Positions 35,569 through 45,800 of a stretch of DNA of 64,000 nucleotides are shown here, one piece after another. Source of the DNA: CAYRFQ01 sp964423615 (GTDB taxonomy: Bacteria > Planctomycetota > Planctomycetia > Gemmatales > Gemmataceae); the NCBI GenBank assembly GCA_964423615.1, contig CAYRFQ010000032.1:16751-80750 (forward strand), read 5' to 3'. The first letter of the stretch is position 1. Every line of letters begins with the position of its first letter. The translations under genes were made by a program, and so were the position numbers. The notes beneath the pieces are model-generated. The model saw nothing but the letters and a program-made list of their open reading frames with translations, made no database searches and was not told where the DNA came from.

Positions 35569-37065
35569 TTATTTCCGATCCGACATTTGGACCCGCAGGT
35601 CATCTCCTGGAGGGTCGTCCTCGTAGGAGCGACCTCCTTCGTCCTTCTCGTTGATACCAATGCTGTAAAGCAAGTATCGATCTCCGTTGCATCGATACAC
35701 AAGATCTTTACCACTGAAGACATCTCGGGGGCGCTTGGGCAAGTACTTCGGAGTTAGCGCGGTGAGTTTCTTGGGATAATTCCCGTTATCCTTGCGGTAG
35801 GCTGCCAAGGCAAATGCGACTCGCGCGTTGGTGTGGAGTTGTTCCACGCGTTCGTGCGCTTGTTGGATTCTCGAAACGGTAGGGAAAAGGAGGCAGAGGA
35901 GAATTTCCCCCATCATTCGTCCACGCGCATTCGGTCCCAAGACATACCGAGCTACCCCAAGAGGACTCGTCGTGCTTTCTTTCAGACCACGCAGTTCGAT
36001 GTGGATAGTGTCCAACTTTTGCTGACGGAGTTTCCGATCCTGAATCCGTATTGTGGCCACGATTCGATCATACCACCGGTTGCCTATTTTGAGTGCGGGA
36101 TCCCAATCAACCCTACCGATGAATGGCACAGGGAGCTGAACATCACCGAGGTAATTCAACCCATCCACTCCTTCGCGATCAAGCATCATGATGCAATCGA
36201 GATAGACCATCCGTTCGAATTTGTCGAGAGTCTCGGCTGGGGACTGATGCGGTGGAAGGCTTTGCAAGTCCTTCAAGCAGCCCAGAAGCTGTTTGGCATC
36301 GAGGTCAGCATGTCGCAAATACGCAACGGAGGAATCGGCCGCGACGGACGCGATGGCATACCCAACCAGGTTCTCGATCAAAGTACCACCACGACCGATG
36401 TGACGAGCGAGACGATGGCAAGCCAAAAGGTCGTCCCACGCCTGAGTGTACTGTTTTTGGGCAGTCCGCATCATCGCTCGTGCCCTGAGAGCATAAGCGA
36501 ACTCGCGAGTCTTCTGGACGTTCGGCAACAACGCGGCTACGAGATGTCCTCGTTTCCCATTTTGTTCCTTCATTGGGACAAGCGGATTGTAATACTGTTT
36601 GCGCCTGGTCGCCTGAATGACTAGTTCGAGCGGCCGTTCGTTGTTCTTCAACCACCGTGCGAGAGTCGGAAACTGCTCCGGTGTCCAAGGACGAGTTCCA
36701 AGCTCGGAAGCGACCTCGACTCCGCTCGTATCGAAGTATTTCCCCTTCTCCGAAGGTTGCTTGGCACCAAGCCACTTGAAATACTCATCGGGCATTGTGC
36801 TTCCTTCCGGACGCGGCCCGATGGCCTTCCACAAAAGTACGTTGGCATTGTCTTTTGGGCTGACGCCCTTGCTCAGACGTTTGTTGATGGCCGTGACGTA
36901 GTCGACGTAGCCCTGCTTATCAATTGGGCCTTTGACATACGTGGTCTCTTTGCTGATGGTGAACAGGGGCTTGATTTTGCCGTCACGGTTCCACCCAGGT
37001 TGTACCGCTTGGCTGCCCGCCAATAGTTGAAACACAAAATAGAGCGTGAGCAGTTTACCAGTCAT
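35569..37065 (-). CDS. Conserved planctomycete exported protein
   Basis: The protein is 498 aa. A short signal peptide ('LLTLYFVFQLLAGSQAVQ') precedes the mature part. The middle is helical ('YALRARAMMRTAQKQYTQAWDDLLACHRLARHIGRGG'). The C-terminus has a pseudopilin-like ending seen in many planctomycete exported proteins: 'AYRKDNGNYPKKLTALTPKYLPKRPRDVFSGKDLVY' then 'YLLYSIGINEKDEGG'. I know of no experimental function; an envelope role is inferred. GAGG before the ATG supports the start. It is a single gene on the minus strand. Confidence 0.8.
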   Translation of the reverse strand: MTGKLLTLYFVFQLLAGSQAVQPGWNRDGKIKPLFTISKETTYVKGPIDKQGYVDYVTAINKRLSKGVSPKDNANVLLWKAIGPRPEGSTMPDEYFKWLGAKQPSEKGKYFDTSGVEVASELGTRPWTPEQFPTLARWLKNNERPLELVIQATRRKQYYNPLVPMKEQNGKRGHLVAALLPNVQKTREFAYALRARAMMRTAQKQYTQAWDDLLACHRLARHIGRGGTLIENLVGYAIASVAADSSVAYLRHADLDAKQLLGCLKDLQSLPPHQSPAETLDKFERMVYLDCIMMLDREGVDGLNYLGDVQLPVPFIGRVDWDPALKIGNRWYDRIVATIRIQDRKLRQQKLDTIHIELRGLKESTTSPLGVARYVLGPNARGRMMGEILLCLLFPTVSRIQQAHERVEQLHTNARVAFALAAYRKDNGNYPKKLTALTPKYLPKRPRDVFSGKDLVYRCNGDRYLLYSIGINEKDEGGRSYEDDPPGDDLRVQMSDRK

Positions 37066-37280
37066 AAAGGCCTCGGAATCGAGAAGAGATGGATTGTGAG
37101 TTGTGCCTTGGACTTATTGTACTATCGAGTTCCTCTGACTCAACCCTCTCCGATAGTGAAGGTAGGTCCCCAGAGCTGGGCGGCTTCGCGTCTACCGGAT
37201 AGAAAAACGCGGCCCAAGAAACCTGGACCGCGCTGCAACCATGGAGAGTTGTTGCAAGGCGAAAGCTGTAGTCCCGACGA

Positions 37281-39773
37281 TTACTTACTGTTCGGATTGA
37301 GGATAGAACTCACCTCTTTGCGGCAGTCTCGCAAGTGGACCGCTGTGATGGAAAAAAGCCCGCCCTTGGCAACGACCGCGTCGAGCTTCTGGCCAAGCTC
37401 CTCGAGGGCCGCTCGAGCGATGGCCCGAAGGTCACTCTCGGACGACGAAGACGAACCGCTTGATCTTCCGCGACGCGGTAACGTCGTGATCGTCGAAGTT
37501 GCCTTGCTCGGTTCCAGAAGGCTTCGCATCTGGGCCAAATAGGCTCGTTGCAACGCACGACGTAATGGAGAAATCTTCGTTCCCGGTTGGTTCAGTTCGG
37601 TCCACAATCCAGCCTGCACGTCCCGAAGAAACTTCAAAGCAGGGTAATGATCTTTCGGATAAAGAACCTCCGCATCGAACAGCCGAGCAAACCGGCTTTT
37701 CGAGAGCAAGCTTCTCATCACCGATTTTTGCTCCGACAAAACATCATCCGCTACGCCTTGATACTTGAACTGGTTGACGATCTTGGGATCCAGCAACTTT
37801 TCGTTGGGCTGAAAAGCATGCTCCAGCAGGAACGCGACGGCTTCTTCTTGTTTGGCACGAGGAACACGCTGGAACGATTCGGTTCCGCGACCAGCGAGCG
37901 TGCGATACTCCTTCACGCCTCCCACCAACTTGGCCACGCTATTCAACCACCGACTTCGATGTCGGAAAATGTTCTGGTACGTTTCTTCGAGAAGCGAGAA
38001 GTCTTCCCCGAGTTTGGTCGTGCCCTTGATGAGCTTCGGCAACAACTTATCGAGATTCTTCAGACCCAGACGCGTCGCTTCGATGCGATCGTCGCCGATG
38101 TTCTCGGTCAAAACGGTCGGGTCGACACGTGAAGGACCATCCTCACCGCCGAAACGCAGGAACGGCTCTTTCATCTGGCGAGCCGCCCATTTGTCGAGTG
38201 TCTTCTTCTCGTCCATTGGCGTGTTGGCCGACGGGATCGGAGTGTAACCCCACTGGATGGCAAAGAAATCGTACGGCCCTACCACAGGAATGAAACGCTT
38301 GACGCCATCTCCCGGTTGGGCCACATAATTGAATCGTCCATAGGACATGATCGAAGCGACCGAGCTGTACTTGTCGGTGAATTTCGGGTCACGCAATTGG
38401 TTGATCGAGAAAGCCTGACTCGCTCGATGGTTGTGTCGCAGCCCGAGCGTATGGCCCACCTCGTGGCAAGTGATGTAGCGAAGACACTCACCAACGATAT
38501 CTTCGGGCAACGGCAGGCCTTTCACTCGCGGGTCAGCAGCACCGCATTGAACGAAGTACCACTGCTGGGCAAGCTTCACCACGTCGTTCCAGAAAATAAT
38601 GTGCGCCGAGATGATCTCTCCCGACCGTGGGTCGTGGACGTTGGGACCCATGGCGTTTTGAGTCGGGTCGGCGACCCAACGAATGACCGAGACGCGAGCG
38701 TCCTCTGGATCCCAGCCTGGATCCTCACGCTTGGATGGTGCTTCTTTACAAATGATGGCGTTCTTGAATCCGGCCTTCTCGAAGGCCGGTTGCCAGTCTT
38801 CAACGCCTTTCTTCATGTACGATCGCCACTTCTCAGGAATCTCCCGGCTGAGATAAAAGACGATGGGCTTGACCGGTTCAGAAATCTTGGCAGCCGGATC
38901 TTTCTTTTCCAAACGGAAACGCGCGATGTACTTGCGGGTTTCTGTCCAACCCCGTGTTCCGGAATAGTCCTCGAACGAACGAGTGAAATACCCCACTCGT
39001 GGATCAAAGTAACGCCCCATCATGGGCTGGTCGGGGAGCTTGACCATGCTGTAATGCAAGACGGTAGTGTAACTTTTGCCGCCCGAACTCGACTTTCCGC
39101 CGCTCGAACGGAACGTAATCAACGAACGAACGTCGATGTTCGTCGGAAAGGACTTCACCTGCTCGATGTAACTCCGTTTGGAATCGACCGTACCAGACCC
39201 CACAGCTCGCTTGATCGAAAAATCCGACAGGTCTTTCAGGAATAGCGAACTGACGTCGATGACCGCCGAGCGGTCTTTCCCTTCGGCGGCAACGTCGAAC
39301 GCAGCAATGATCGCATCCATGTTCGCCGACTCAACGGCTCTTTGAATGGCCTTGCCCTTGGCCCGCTTGTTGAACGTGACGTTCCAGAGATAAACAGTGT
39401 CTTTGCGACGTTCCCAACGGACCACGCGGTTGCCCAGAGACCGGCCACCCCAACTGACTCCTGGCGGGCCTTTGGCCACTTCGATCGTCCACAACATGAG
39501 CTTGTTATAGGAGCCTTCCGGGATCTCAAAGTACACTTTGTCGTCTTTCCGATGGACCAGAAAGACGCCGGGAAAACTCTCGAAGTCTTTGGTGATGACG
39601 TCGTCGTACTTTTTCGGCTTCTTCGCAGCTGAGCTACTCTTCGTAGATGTCTTGCTGGAAGGACCTTTTGTGCCACGCCGTTGGGCTTGCAGGTCGGGAA
39701 CAAAAACGAACGCGCAGGCCAAAAACAGACTGAAAAATATTGGTGCTCGAAAGCGTACCAGGGACCGATGCAT
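37281..39773 (-). CDS. Zinc-dependent metalloprotease (DUF5117/DUF4953-like)
   Basis: The protein is 830 aa. A signal peptide ('IFFSLFLACAFVFVPDLQAQ') precedes a lysine/serine-rich linker. The N-terminal domain contains 'GVFLVHRKDDKVYFEIPEGSYNKLMLW', typical of the DUF5117 region. The catalytic motif 'CHEVGHTLGLRHNH' near residue 437 is an extended HExxHxxGxxH zinc site of the metzincin kind, followed by 'ASIMSYGRFNY', a plausible Met-turn. A glycine/serine-rich low-complexity stretch lies near the C-terminus. It is an exported peptidase, probably periplasmic. GAGGA precedes the ATG. Confidence 0.92.
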   Translation of the reverse strand: MHRSLVRFRAPIFFSLFLACAFVFVPDLQAQRRGTKGPSSKTSTKSSSAAKKPKKYDDVITKDFESFPGVFLVHRKDDKVYFEIPEGSYNKLMLWTIEVAKGPPGVSWGGRSLGNRVVRWERRKDTVYLWNVTFNKRAKGKAIQRAVESANMDAIIAAFDVAAEGKDRSAVIDVSSLFLKDLSDFSIKRAVGSGTVDSKRSYIEQVKSFPTNIDVRSLITFRSSGGKSSSGGKSYTTVLHYSMVKLPDQPMMGRYFDPRVGYFTRSFEDYSGTRGWTETRKYIARFRLEKKDPAAKISEPVKPIVFYLSREIPEKWRSYMKKGVEDWQPAFEKAGFKNAIICKEAPSKREDPGWDPEDARVSVIRWVADPTQNAMGPNVHDPRSGEIISAHIIFWNDVVKLAQQWYFVQCGAADPRVKGLPLPEDIVGECLRYITCHEVGHTLGLRHNHRASQAFSINQLRDPKFTDKYSSVASIMSYGRFNYVAQPGDGVKRFIPVVGPYDFFAIQWGYTPIPSANTPMDEKKTLDKWAARQMKEPFLRFGGEDGPSRVDPTVLTENIGDDRIEATRLGLKNLDKLLPKLIKGTTKLGEDFSLLEETYQNIFRHRSRWLNSVAKLVGGVKEYRTLAGRGTESFQRVPRAKQEEAVAFLLEHAFQPNEKLLDPKIVNQFKYQGVADDVLSEQKSVMRSLLSKSRFARLFDAEVLYPKDHYPALKFLRDVQAGLWTELNQPGTKISPLRRALQRAYLAQMRSLLEPSKATSTITTLPRRGRSSGSSSSSESDLRAIARAALEELGQKLDAVVAKGGLFSITAVHLRDCRKEVSSILNPNSK

Positions 39774-40223
39774 GGGTGTTCCTCAGAGTTTCCTAATCGT
39801 GTTGGTTCTCAGATTCCGACGACACTTCACGGGGCTGCTGGAATCGGAACCTGTGGCACTGGTGACAGAACAGTCACAGATGGAGATTGGAGAGACTAAC
39901 GATACTAGGCTGAACATGACGATTTTACAACTATTTTCTTAGGTTTCCTATCAAGATGAGTGCAGTCAAGCTTTGTGGCAAACCAACGAATGCTTACTCG
40001 CTTTTCTCCTCACCTTCGGTCCCTCAAAGTTATTCGCTCGAGCAGGTCTCGCAGGGATTCTCTGTTCCCACAACGGTTGGCCCCACACCGCCGTTTTTCT
40101 AACGAAGTTTGGTTTTCTTCACTGCATTTTACACGATGCCCTTCGATCTTAACCGCTTGACCAGGCACCATGTACTTTCCTAACTGGAGAGCAACGCATC
40201 AGGGACACCGTACAGGAATAACC
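39774..40223. other. Divergent intergenic region before the MBL remnant
   Basis: 450 bp with no supported gene. It must contain the leftward promoter of the metalloprotease and the rightward promoter of the MBL gene. The frame of the latter is open back to 40170 but has no upstream ribosome binding site. Confidence 0.4.
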
Positions 40224-40982
40224 ATGCGAACTCGCAGCAAATCGTTGAAGAAACTGTTGATCCTTCCCATCGTCGCCATAATCCTCGAATTCGTCATTGC
40301 CAAGAGCGGTAATTTCTCCGAGACAGCGTCTGGCCAACTGCCGCCTACCCAAATCAAGAAGAAATCCGTTCGAGACGTTTACTACCCCGGGAACGAGAAC
40401 GGCCTCAAGTTCGCCTTCTCCAGCGACACCCTCCCGAATCGGTGGTGGCTGGAACACACCAAGGGTGCTGACATCGCGATTCACGAGTGTTTCATACCGC
40501 CCGACATGATGGTGAAAAAGTACGGGATGACGCCCGAAGAAGCGGTGTTCGTAGGTTCCCAGGCACATACCGCGGCTGTTGGTTTCGGAAAGATGATGGC
40601 CCTCACCAAACCTCGACTGGCGGTAGCCTATCACTTCCAAAATGACTTTGACACCGCTCCCGTCGTTCTTCAAGAGGTTCGGAAATACTACAAGGGGCCG
40701 TTGGACCTCGCTGAAGATTTCATGGTCTGGAACGTGACCAAGAAAAACATTCGCACGCGTATGGCGATCGTCAACCAGGACAGCTATCCGCACCTACCGA
40801 TTCGGGCCAAGCAGAAAGGGGCCAAAGGAGAAAACTACCAATGGACCGAGTTGAGTCTATCGGGAGTCGAGCCTCAGACCGCTGGTGCCATCAACAAAAT
40901 GATCGACGAATTCAACAAGAAAAACGGCACCAACGTGAAGGCAACGCTTACTGGCCTTCCATTCCAAAAGAAAAAGCAATAA
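40224..40982 (+). pseudogene. MBL-fold hydrolase lacking its N-terminal catalytic half (GntH-like)
   Basis: The product is about 252 aa. A signal-anchor ('LLILPIVAIILEFVIAKSG') and a short linker ('QLPPTQIKKKSVRDVYYPGNEN') lead straight into the C-terminal half of a GntH-like MBL-fold hydrolase: 'GLKFAFSSDTLPNRWW', 'GADIAIHECFIPPDMM', 'SQAHTAAVGFGKMM' and 'AYHFQNDFDT'. Full-length relatives have ~200 more residues between 'DVYYP' and 'GLKF', including the metal-binding HxHxDH motif, which is absent here. The frame is intact and has a good ribosome binding site (AGGA), so an altered non-catalytic product is possible. It is convergent with the RsbU-like gene, with 17 bp between them. Confidence 0.75.
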
Positions 40983-40999
40983 CGCATGGGCCTGACAGG

Positions 41000-42190
41000 T
41001 CACTCCAACTCGATTCCCAAGAGTGACAAATCATCCTTCGGCCCAGACGCACCACACCAAGCCTCAATGGTCTGCATCAGACCACTGAGGCTATGCTCAA
41101 GCGGTTCTTCTCGAGTTTCCGCAAGACACTGCATGATTCGGGAAATGCTGAATTGCTCCGCCGACCCATTTCGCGCTTCGTTGAGCCCATCCGAATACAG
41201 AAACAGGCGATCACCTGGTTCCAGTAAGATCTCTCCTTGGGGGTAAACGGTCTCGGGAAACCAACCGATGGCGAAGCTCTTTTGCTTCAGCAGTTGGGGT
41301 TCCCCCTGTGCTCGCAAGTGAATGATCGGCGGATGGCCAGCCGAGGAAAAGACCAGTTCCCGCGTCTGGGTGTTGAGCGTCGCATAGGAGATCGTGAAGT
41401 ACTTCTCGCCCGACTTTTCCATCGGAAAACGCCGATTGAGTTCTTGAGCCACTTCGCTCGGCGGCACAATGCCAGTTCGCGCGCCCGAATCGCCTTGGGG
41501 CCGAATGAGTAACGAGGACTCCGACAACTCAGGCGTCAACACCCGGCTGATCGCCACGGACAGGAGCGAGGCCGCCACCCCATGACCACTCACGTCGGCG
41601 ACGTAAAGGCCCAAGTGTTTGTCGTCGAGTTGAAAAACGTTCAAAAAGTCACCGGCCAGTTCGTCGCACGGACGGAATTTCCAACCTAGCCGGACGCCAT
41701 GAATGCTGGGAAGGTTTGTGGGAAGCAAAGACTGCTGGACGGTGGCCGCCGCGTCGAGGTCCCGTTTCATCCGCTGGTTGGCTTCATCCAGTTGCTTGTT
41801 TCGCTCGGCAAGACGACGCTCCAGTTCGATGATCCGCTCTCCAGCTCGCAGGCGGGCTCGCAACTCGGTTCGGTCGAACGGTTTGGTCAAGAAGTCATCG
41901 GCTCCGGCTTCCATTCCCTCGACGATGTCTTCGGTTTGGGCTTTGGCCGTTAACAAAATGAAGAACGCATAATGCTCACGGTCTGACTCGCGGATTCGAC
42001 GAATCAACTCAAGCCCATCCATCTCGGGCATCATCCAATCGCTCAGAACGATCGAGAACTCGGTCTCTTGGTACTGCTGCCAGGCTTGTTGACCATTTTC
42101 GACGCTGACGACTTCGTGCCCCCATTTCACCAAATCACGCACGAGCATACGACGCGAGATGCGATCATCTTCGGCCACCAGGACTTTCAT
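41000..42190 (-). CDS. Response regulator with PP2C/SpoIIE phosphatase output (RsbU-like)
   Basis: The protein is 396 aa. Residues 1-125 are a receiver domain with acidic pocket E7/D8/D9, phosphoacceptor D51 ('IVLSDWMMPEMDG') and a conserved lysine in 'FLTKPF'. A coiled coil (about 128-160) leads into a SpoIIE/PP2C domain with 'GDFLNVFQL' and 'LYVADVSGHGVAASLLS' as metal-binding motifs. Phosphatases of this kind dephosphorylate anti-anti-sigma (STAS) proteins in partner switching. The ATG overlaps the stop of the Hpt gene by one base (TAATG), so the two are translationally coupled. No STAS or RsbW gene lies nearby. Confidence 0.93.
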   Translation of the reverse strand: MKVLVAEDDRISRRMLVRDLVKWGHEVVSVENGQQAWQQYQETEFSIVLSDWMMPEMDGLELIRRIRESDREHYAFFILLTAKAQTEDIVEGMEAGADDFLTKPFDRTELRARLRAGERIIELERRLAERNKQLDEANQRMKRDLDAAATVQQSLLPTNLPSIHGVRLGWKFRPCDELAGDFLNVFQLDDKHLGLYVADVSGHGVAASLLSVAISRVLTPELSESSLLIRPQGDSGARTGIVPPSEVAQELNRRFPMEKSGEKYFTISYATLNTQTRELVFSSAGHPPIIHLRAQGEPQLLKQKSFAIGWFPETVYPQGEILLEPGDRLFLYSDGLNEARNGSAEQFSISRIMQCLAETREEPLEHSLSGLMQTIEAWCGASGPKDDLSLLGIELE

Positions 42191-42537
42191 TACGAGTTCT
42201 CTTGCAGAATTTGATTAAGGGCGAGGAGCATCCGATCGATTTCCTCCTGAAGTGTACGCCATCCGTCTTCTCCAGTCGAGAGGTCTCCGCCTTGGGCTGC
42301 TCGTTCGAGGCGGAAGGCCGCCTCCTCGGCACTCGCCGCGCAAAAGTTGCTGATCACCCCTTTGAGCGTGTGGGCAGCTTTGTGAACGACGTCCGAGTCG
42401 TTCGCGGTTACCCCGGCCTTGATCTGATCGATGAGGTTCGGATAGTCCTCCCGGAACATGCCAATGGCTTCCTCCAGGAATTCCATGTCGTGGTCGACAC
42501 GCTCCAATAACTCGGCTCTATCCACTGGTTCGCTCAT
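42190..42537 (-). CDS. Hpt (histidine phosphotransfer) protein
   Basis: The protein is about 115 aa. The phosphotransfer histidine is H56 in 'VVHKAAHTLKGVISNFCA', within a four-helix bundle pattern. It should relay phosphate from the receiver domains of the neighbouring hybrid kinase to the receiver domain of the phosphatase. The start could be the ATG at 42537 ('MSEPVDRAE') or the ATG at 42603, which would add 22 residues; neither has a strong ribosome binding site. Its stop overlaps the start of the next gene. Confidence 0.9.
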   Translation of the reverse strand: MSEPVDRAELLERVDHDMEFLEEAIGMFREDYPNLIDQIKAGVTANDSDVVHKAAHTLKGVISNFCAASAEEAAFRLERAAQGGDLSTGEDGWRTLQEEIDRMLLALNQILQENS

Positions 42538-42827
42538 AGCTCGATTCTCGTGATTGATCTCTCGGGCCCGGTTGGCCGGGGGCGTCGTTTTTGGTCTTTC
42601 CATTTTGAGCCGCTGCTCGGTTTCGCAGAACTAGCCTAAATACGACAGTTCCTTGTCCTTCCAAAGCGAGAAAGGGCATCCTAAACTTCTCCCCCACCCT
42701 ATGGGTTTCTCGCTTCGCTCAGATCTGGCCTCTCACCGCAAGCGGGGCGAGGGACTTTGAACGCACAGGTTACAGTATTCAAAATCCTTCTCCCTTGGGG
42801 TGGAGAACGATTTCGAAACCGGCAGGA

Positions 42828-45800
42828 TCACGAAGTGGTCCTATCTCGAGAAGGGCTCGTGGGGTTTCCAGACAACAATCGATCGATCTCGGCGAACATG
42901 ACCTGGGCCTTGATCGGTTTGGTGACATAACCGTCCATGCCGGCTTCCAAACAACGCTCGCGATCTCCTTTCATGGCGTGGGCCGTCATGGCTACGATCG
43001 GAACGTGGGTGCCCGACACCCTTTCTTTCTCCCGGATGTGGGCCACGGCTTCGAACCCGTCCATCTCCGGCATTTGCACGTCCATCAGTATGATATCGAA
43101 CGTTTGCGCCTCCCAGGCTTCGACGGCTTCCTTGCCGTTGTTGGCAACAACCACTTCGTGCCCCCGTTTCGTAATCGTACGTATGGCAAATTTTTGATTC
43201 ACCACATTGTCTTCCGCCAACAAGATGGTCAGCGTTTCCCCAGCCAGCAGCGCGGGGGCCTGGGCGGACTTCTTCGGCGTCGGAGACCGCCTTTCAGGAG
43301 TAACCGCATTGACGATCGCGTCGAGCAACATCGACTGCTTGATGGGCTTCATCAGGTGAGCTGCAATCCCCAGTTCGCGACACTTCTGAATGTCGCCGCT
43401 GCGGTCGGCGGACGTCAGGAGGATGACCGGGGTGTTTGCGTGTTCTGGATTTTCCCGAACGCATTGGGTAAATCCGAATCCATCCATCTCTGGCATGTTC
43501 ACGTCGGAAAGGACCAAATCGAACGGTTCGTCTTCCTGCTTTTTTTGCTCCAACAGGGCCATTCCTTGTTGGCCCCCTTCGACCGATGTGCCCTTCATCT
43601 TCCAGTTACGAAGCATTTCTTCGAGGATTCGACGGTTCGTTCGGTTGTCGTCGACGATCAACACCTGAAGCTCTTCGAGGTCACTCAGCTTGATGGCTTT
43701 CTTCTTCTTATTCCGGGGGGTCCCGATCCCGAACTCAAGCGTGAAGTGGAACGTGCTGCCCTCCCCCAGTTGGCTCTCGGCCCAGATACGACCTCCCATC
43801 ATCGCCGTCAGTTGCGAGCAGATCGCCAACCCCAGACCTGTCCCACCATACTTACGGGTCGTCGATGTGTCGGCTTGTTCGAAGGGGTTGAAGATGTGGC
43901 GGAGCTTCTCTTCGGGAATACCAATGCCGGTGTCGCGTACTTGAAAGTGGAGCATCAGGCGGCCATCTTGTTTCTCGGTCTTTTTCGGGGCGGACCCTTC
44001 CGACTCCGGAGATGCCGCAGACGACTCGACCTCGACGAGTAACACGACTTCGCCGCGTTCGGTAAACTTGATCGCGTTGCCCACAAGATTGATGATCACC
44101 TGCCGCACACGATTCAGGTCGCCTATGAGAGCATCTGGAACATCGTGGCCGACTTGGTAAGCCAGTTCGAGTCCTTTGTTGTGGGCCCGAACGGCCAGCG
44201 TGTTTAACGTGTCGCCGATTCCATCACGCAGTTCGAAGTTGATCGGGTCGAGTTCGAGTTTCCCGGCTTCGATCTTCGAAAAATCCAGGATGTCGTTGAG
44301 CAGCGCCAACAGAGCTTCCGACGAAGACTTCACGGTCGTAAGGAACTCGCGTTGTTCGGGACTTAACTCTGTGTCGAGGGCCAGGTCGGTCATACCCATG
44401 ATCCCGTTCATGGGAGTGCGAAGCTCGTGGCTCATGTTGGCCAAGAAGGCACTCTTGGCACGGTTCGCTTCCTCGGCGACTTCCCGAGCCTTTCGCAACT
44501 CTTGCTCGGTCCGCTTGCGTTCGATGGCCACAGCAATGCTAAATGCGATGGACGAAAGAATGTCAAGGATTTCGTCTTCGATCGGCCGCCGGGTATACAA
44601 AGCGAGCAATCCAAGGACACGTTCGTCGACCGTCAAAGGACGAGCCGCAAAGCCCACCAGGTGAGCTTCCTCGGCCCAATCCGGGTCGATCAAACACGCA
44701 TCGTCACGGACCACGTTTGTCGAGAACGAACGGCCTTTCAGGACCATTAGACCAAGCTTGGAAGTCGTTGCGTCGATGCGTAGTTCTTCGGCGTCGAAAG
44801 GAGTTTCGATCCCGGCGCTGGCCTGCAACTCGAGAACATTCTCGTCCTCGTGGAACGTCCAGATGCGAACGTACGCGGCTTCGACTCCATTACAGATCGC
44901 CTGGGCACACCCCTGGAGTTCTTCTTTCAAATCTTGTGTGGTCGTCAGTGCCCTACCGATCTCGGCACCAAGTAGAGCGAGTTTCTCCTTGCGTTTGCGT
45001 TCGGTCAAGTCGTGCCAGACGGCCAACATCGTCCGCTGCTCGCCGAGCATGACAGGGGTAAGGGTCACTTCGACGGGGAACTCCTCCCCATCCATGCGGC
45101 GGTGGACCCAGTCGAAGCGATGATAACGTCGGCGGCTGGCGATGGCTTCCATCTCTTCGGCTTTGACTTCGGATCGGCTTCCGTCCGGCTGAAACTCCGG
45201 AGAGAAATACGAGGGTTGAAAGGACATCAGTTCGTCCTTGCTATTGCACCGCAGCATCTCCACAGCTGCGTGGTTGCAATCGACGATCCCATCTGGCCCG
45301 ACGATCAGGTGAGCGTCGCGGGAATGCTCGTACAAGGCACGGAATTTCTCTTCGTTCCGCTGGATTTCCTCGAGGGCCGTTTGCAGCTCTTGGGTTCGAG
45401 CGGCTATGGTTTGCTCCAGGTTCGTTCCATACTTCTCCAACTCCGCGTTCTTGGCCTGTAGCTCCTGCATGAGCTTGTTGCGAGAGGGACGTCCGACACG
45501 TTCCTTTTGCTCCCGGAGAAAATCGTCGGTGAGTTCGACCTGGGTGGGCAGATGTTTAACCATCCGCAACGTATGCAAATCCCCTCCGATGGACAACGGA
45601 GTGACGACGTCGAAGAAGTTATACAAGGCCGGGATTGTCGGAACCGATACGCCATCTTGGAACACCAACACCAGGGCTTGCGGAGGCCCTTCGACGATCC
45701 CGGCAAGCATAGTCGACGACTGGCATTGGCACAGGATTTGTCGAGTCAACTCCGACGTGATCGCTCCCAATCGAGATGAGACCAACGCATCGAAACCGAG

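Noticed and set aside
38316..39245. 309-codon plus-strand frame opposite the metalloprotease
   Set aside because: It is antisense to the protease core including the HExxH motif and lacks protein-like composition.
42795..44042. Long open frame (415 codons) on the plus strand, antisense to the hybrid kinase
   Set aside because: It is the mirror of a well-supported kinase gene with intact receiver and kinase motifs, has no ribosome binding site, and its residues show no domain pattern.
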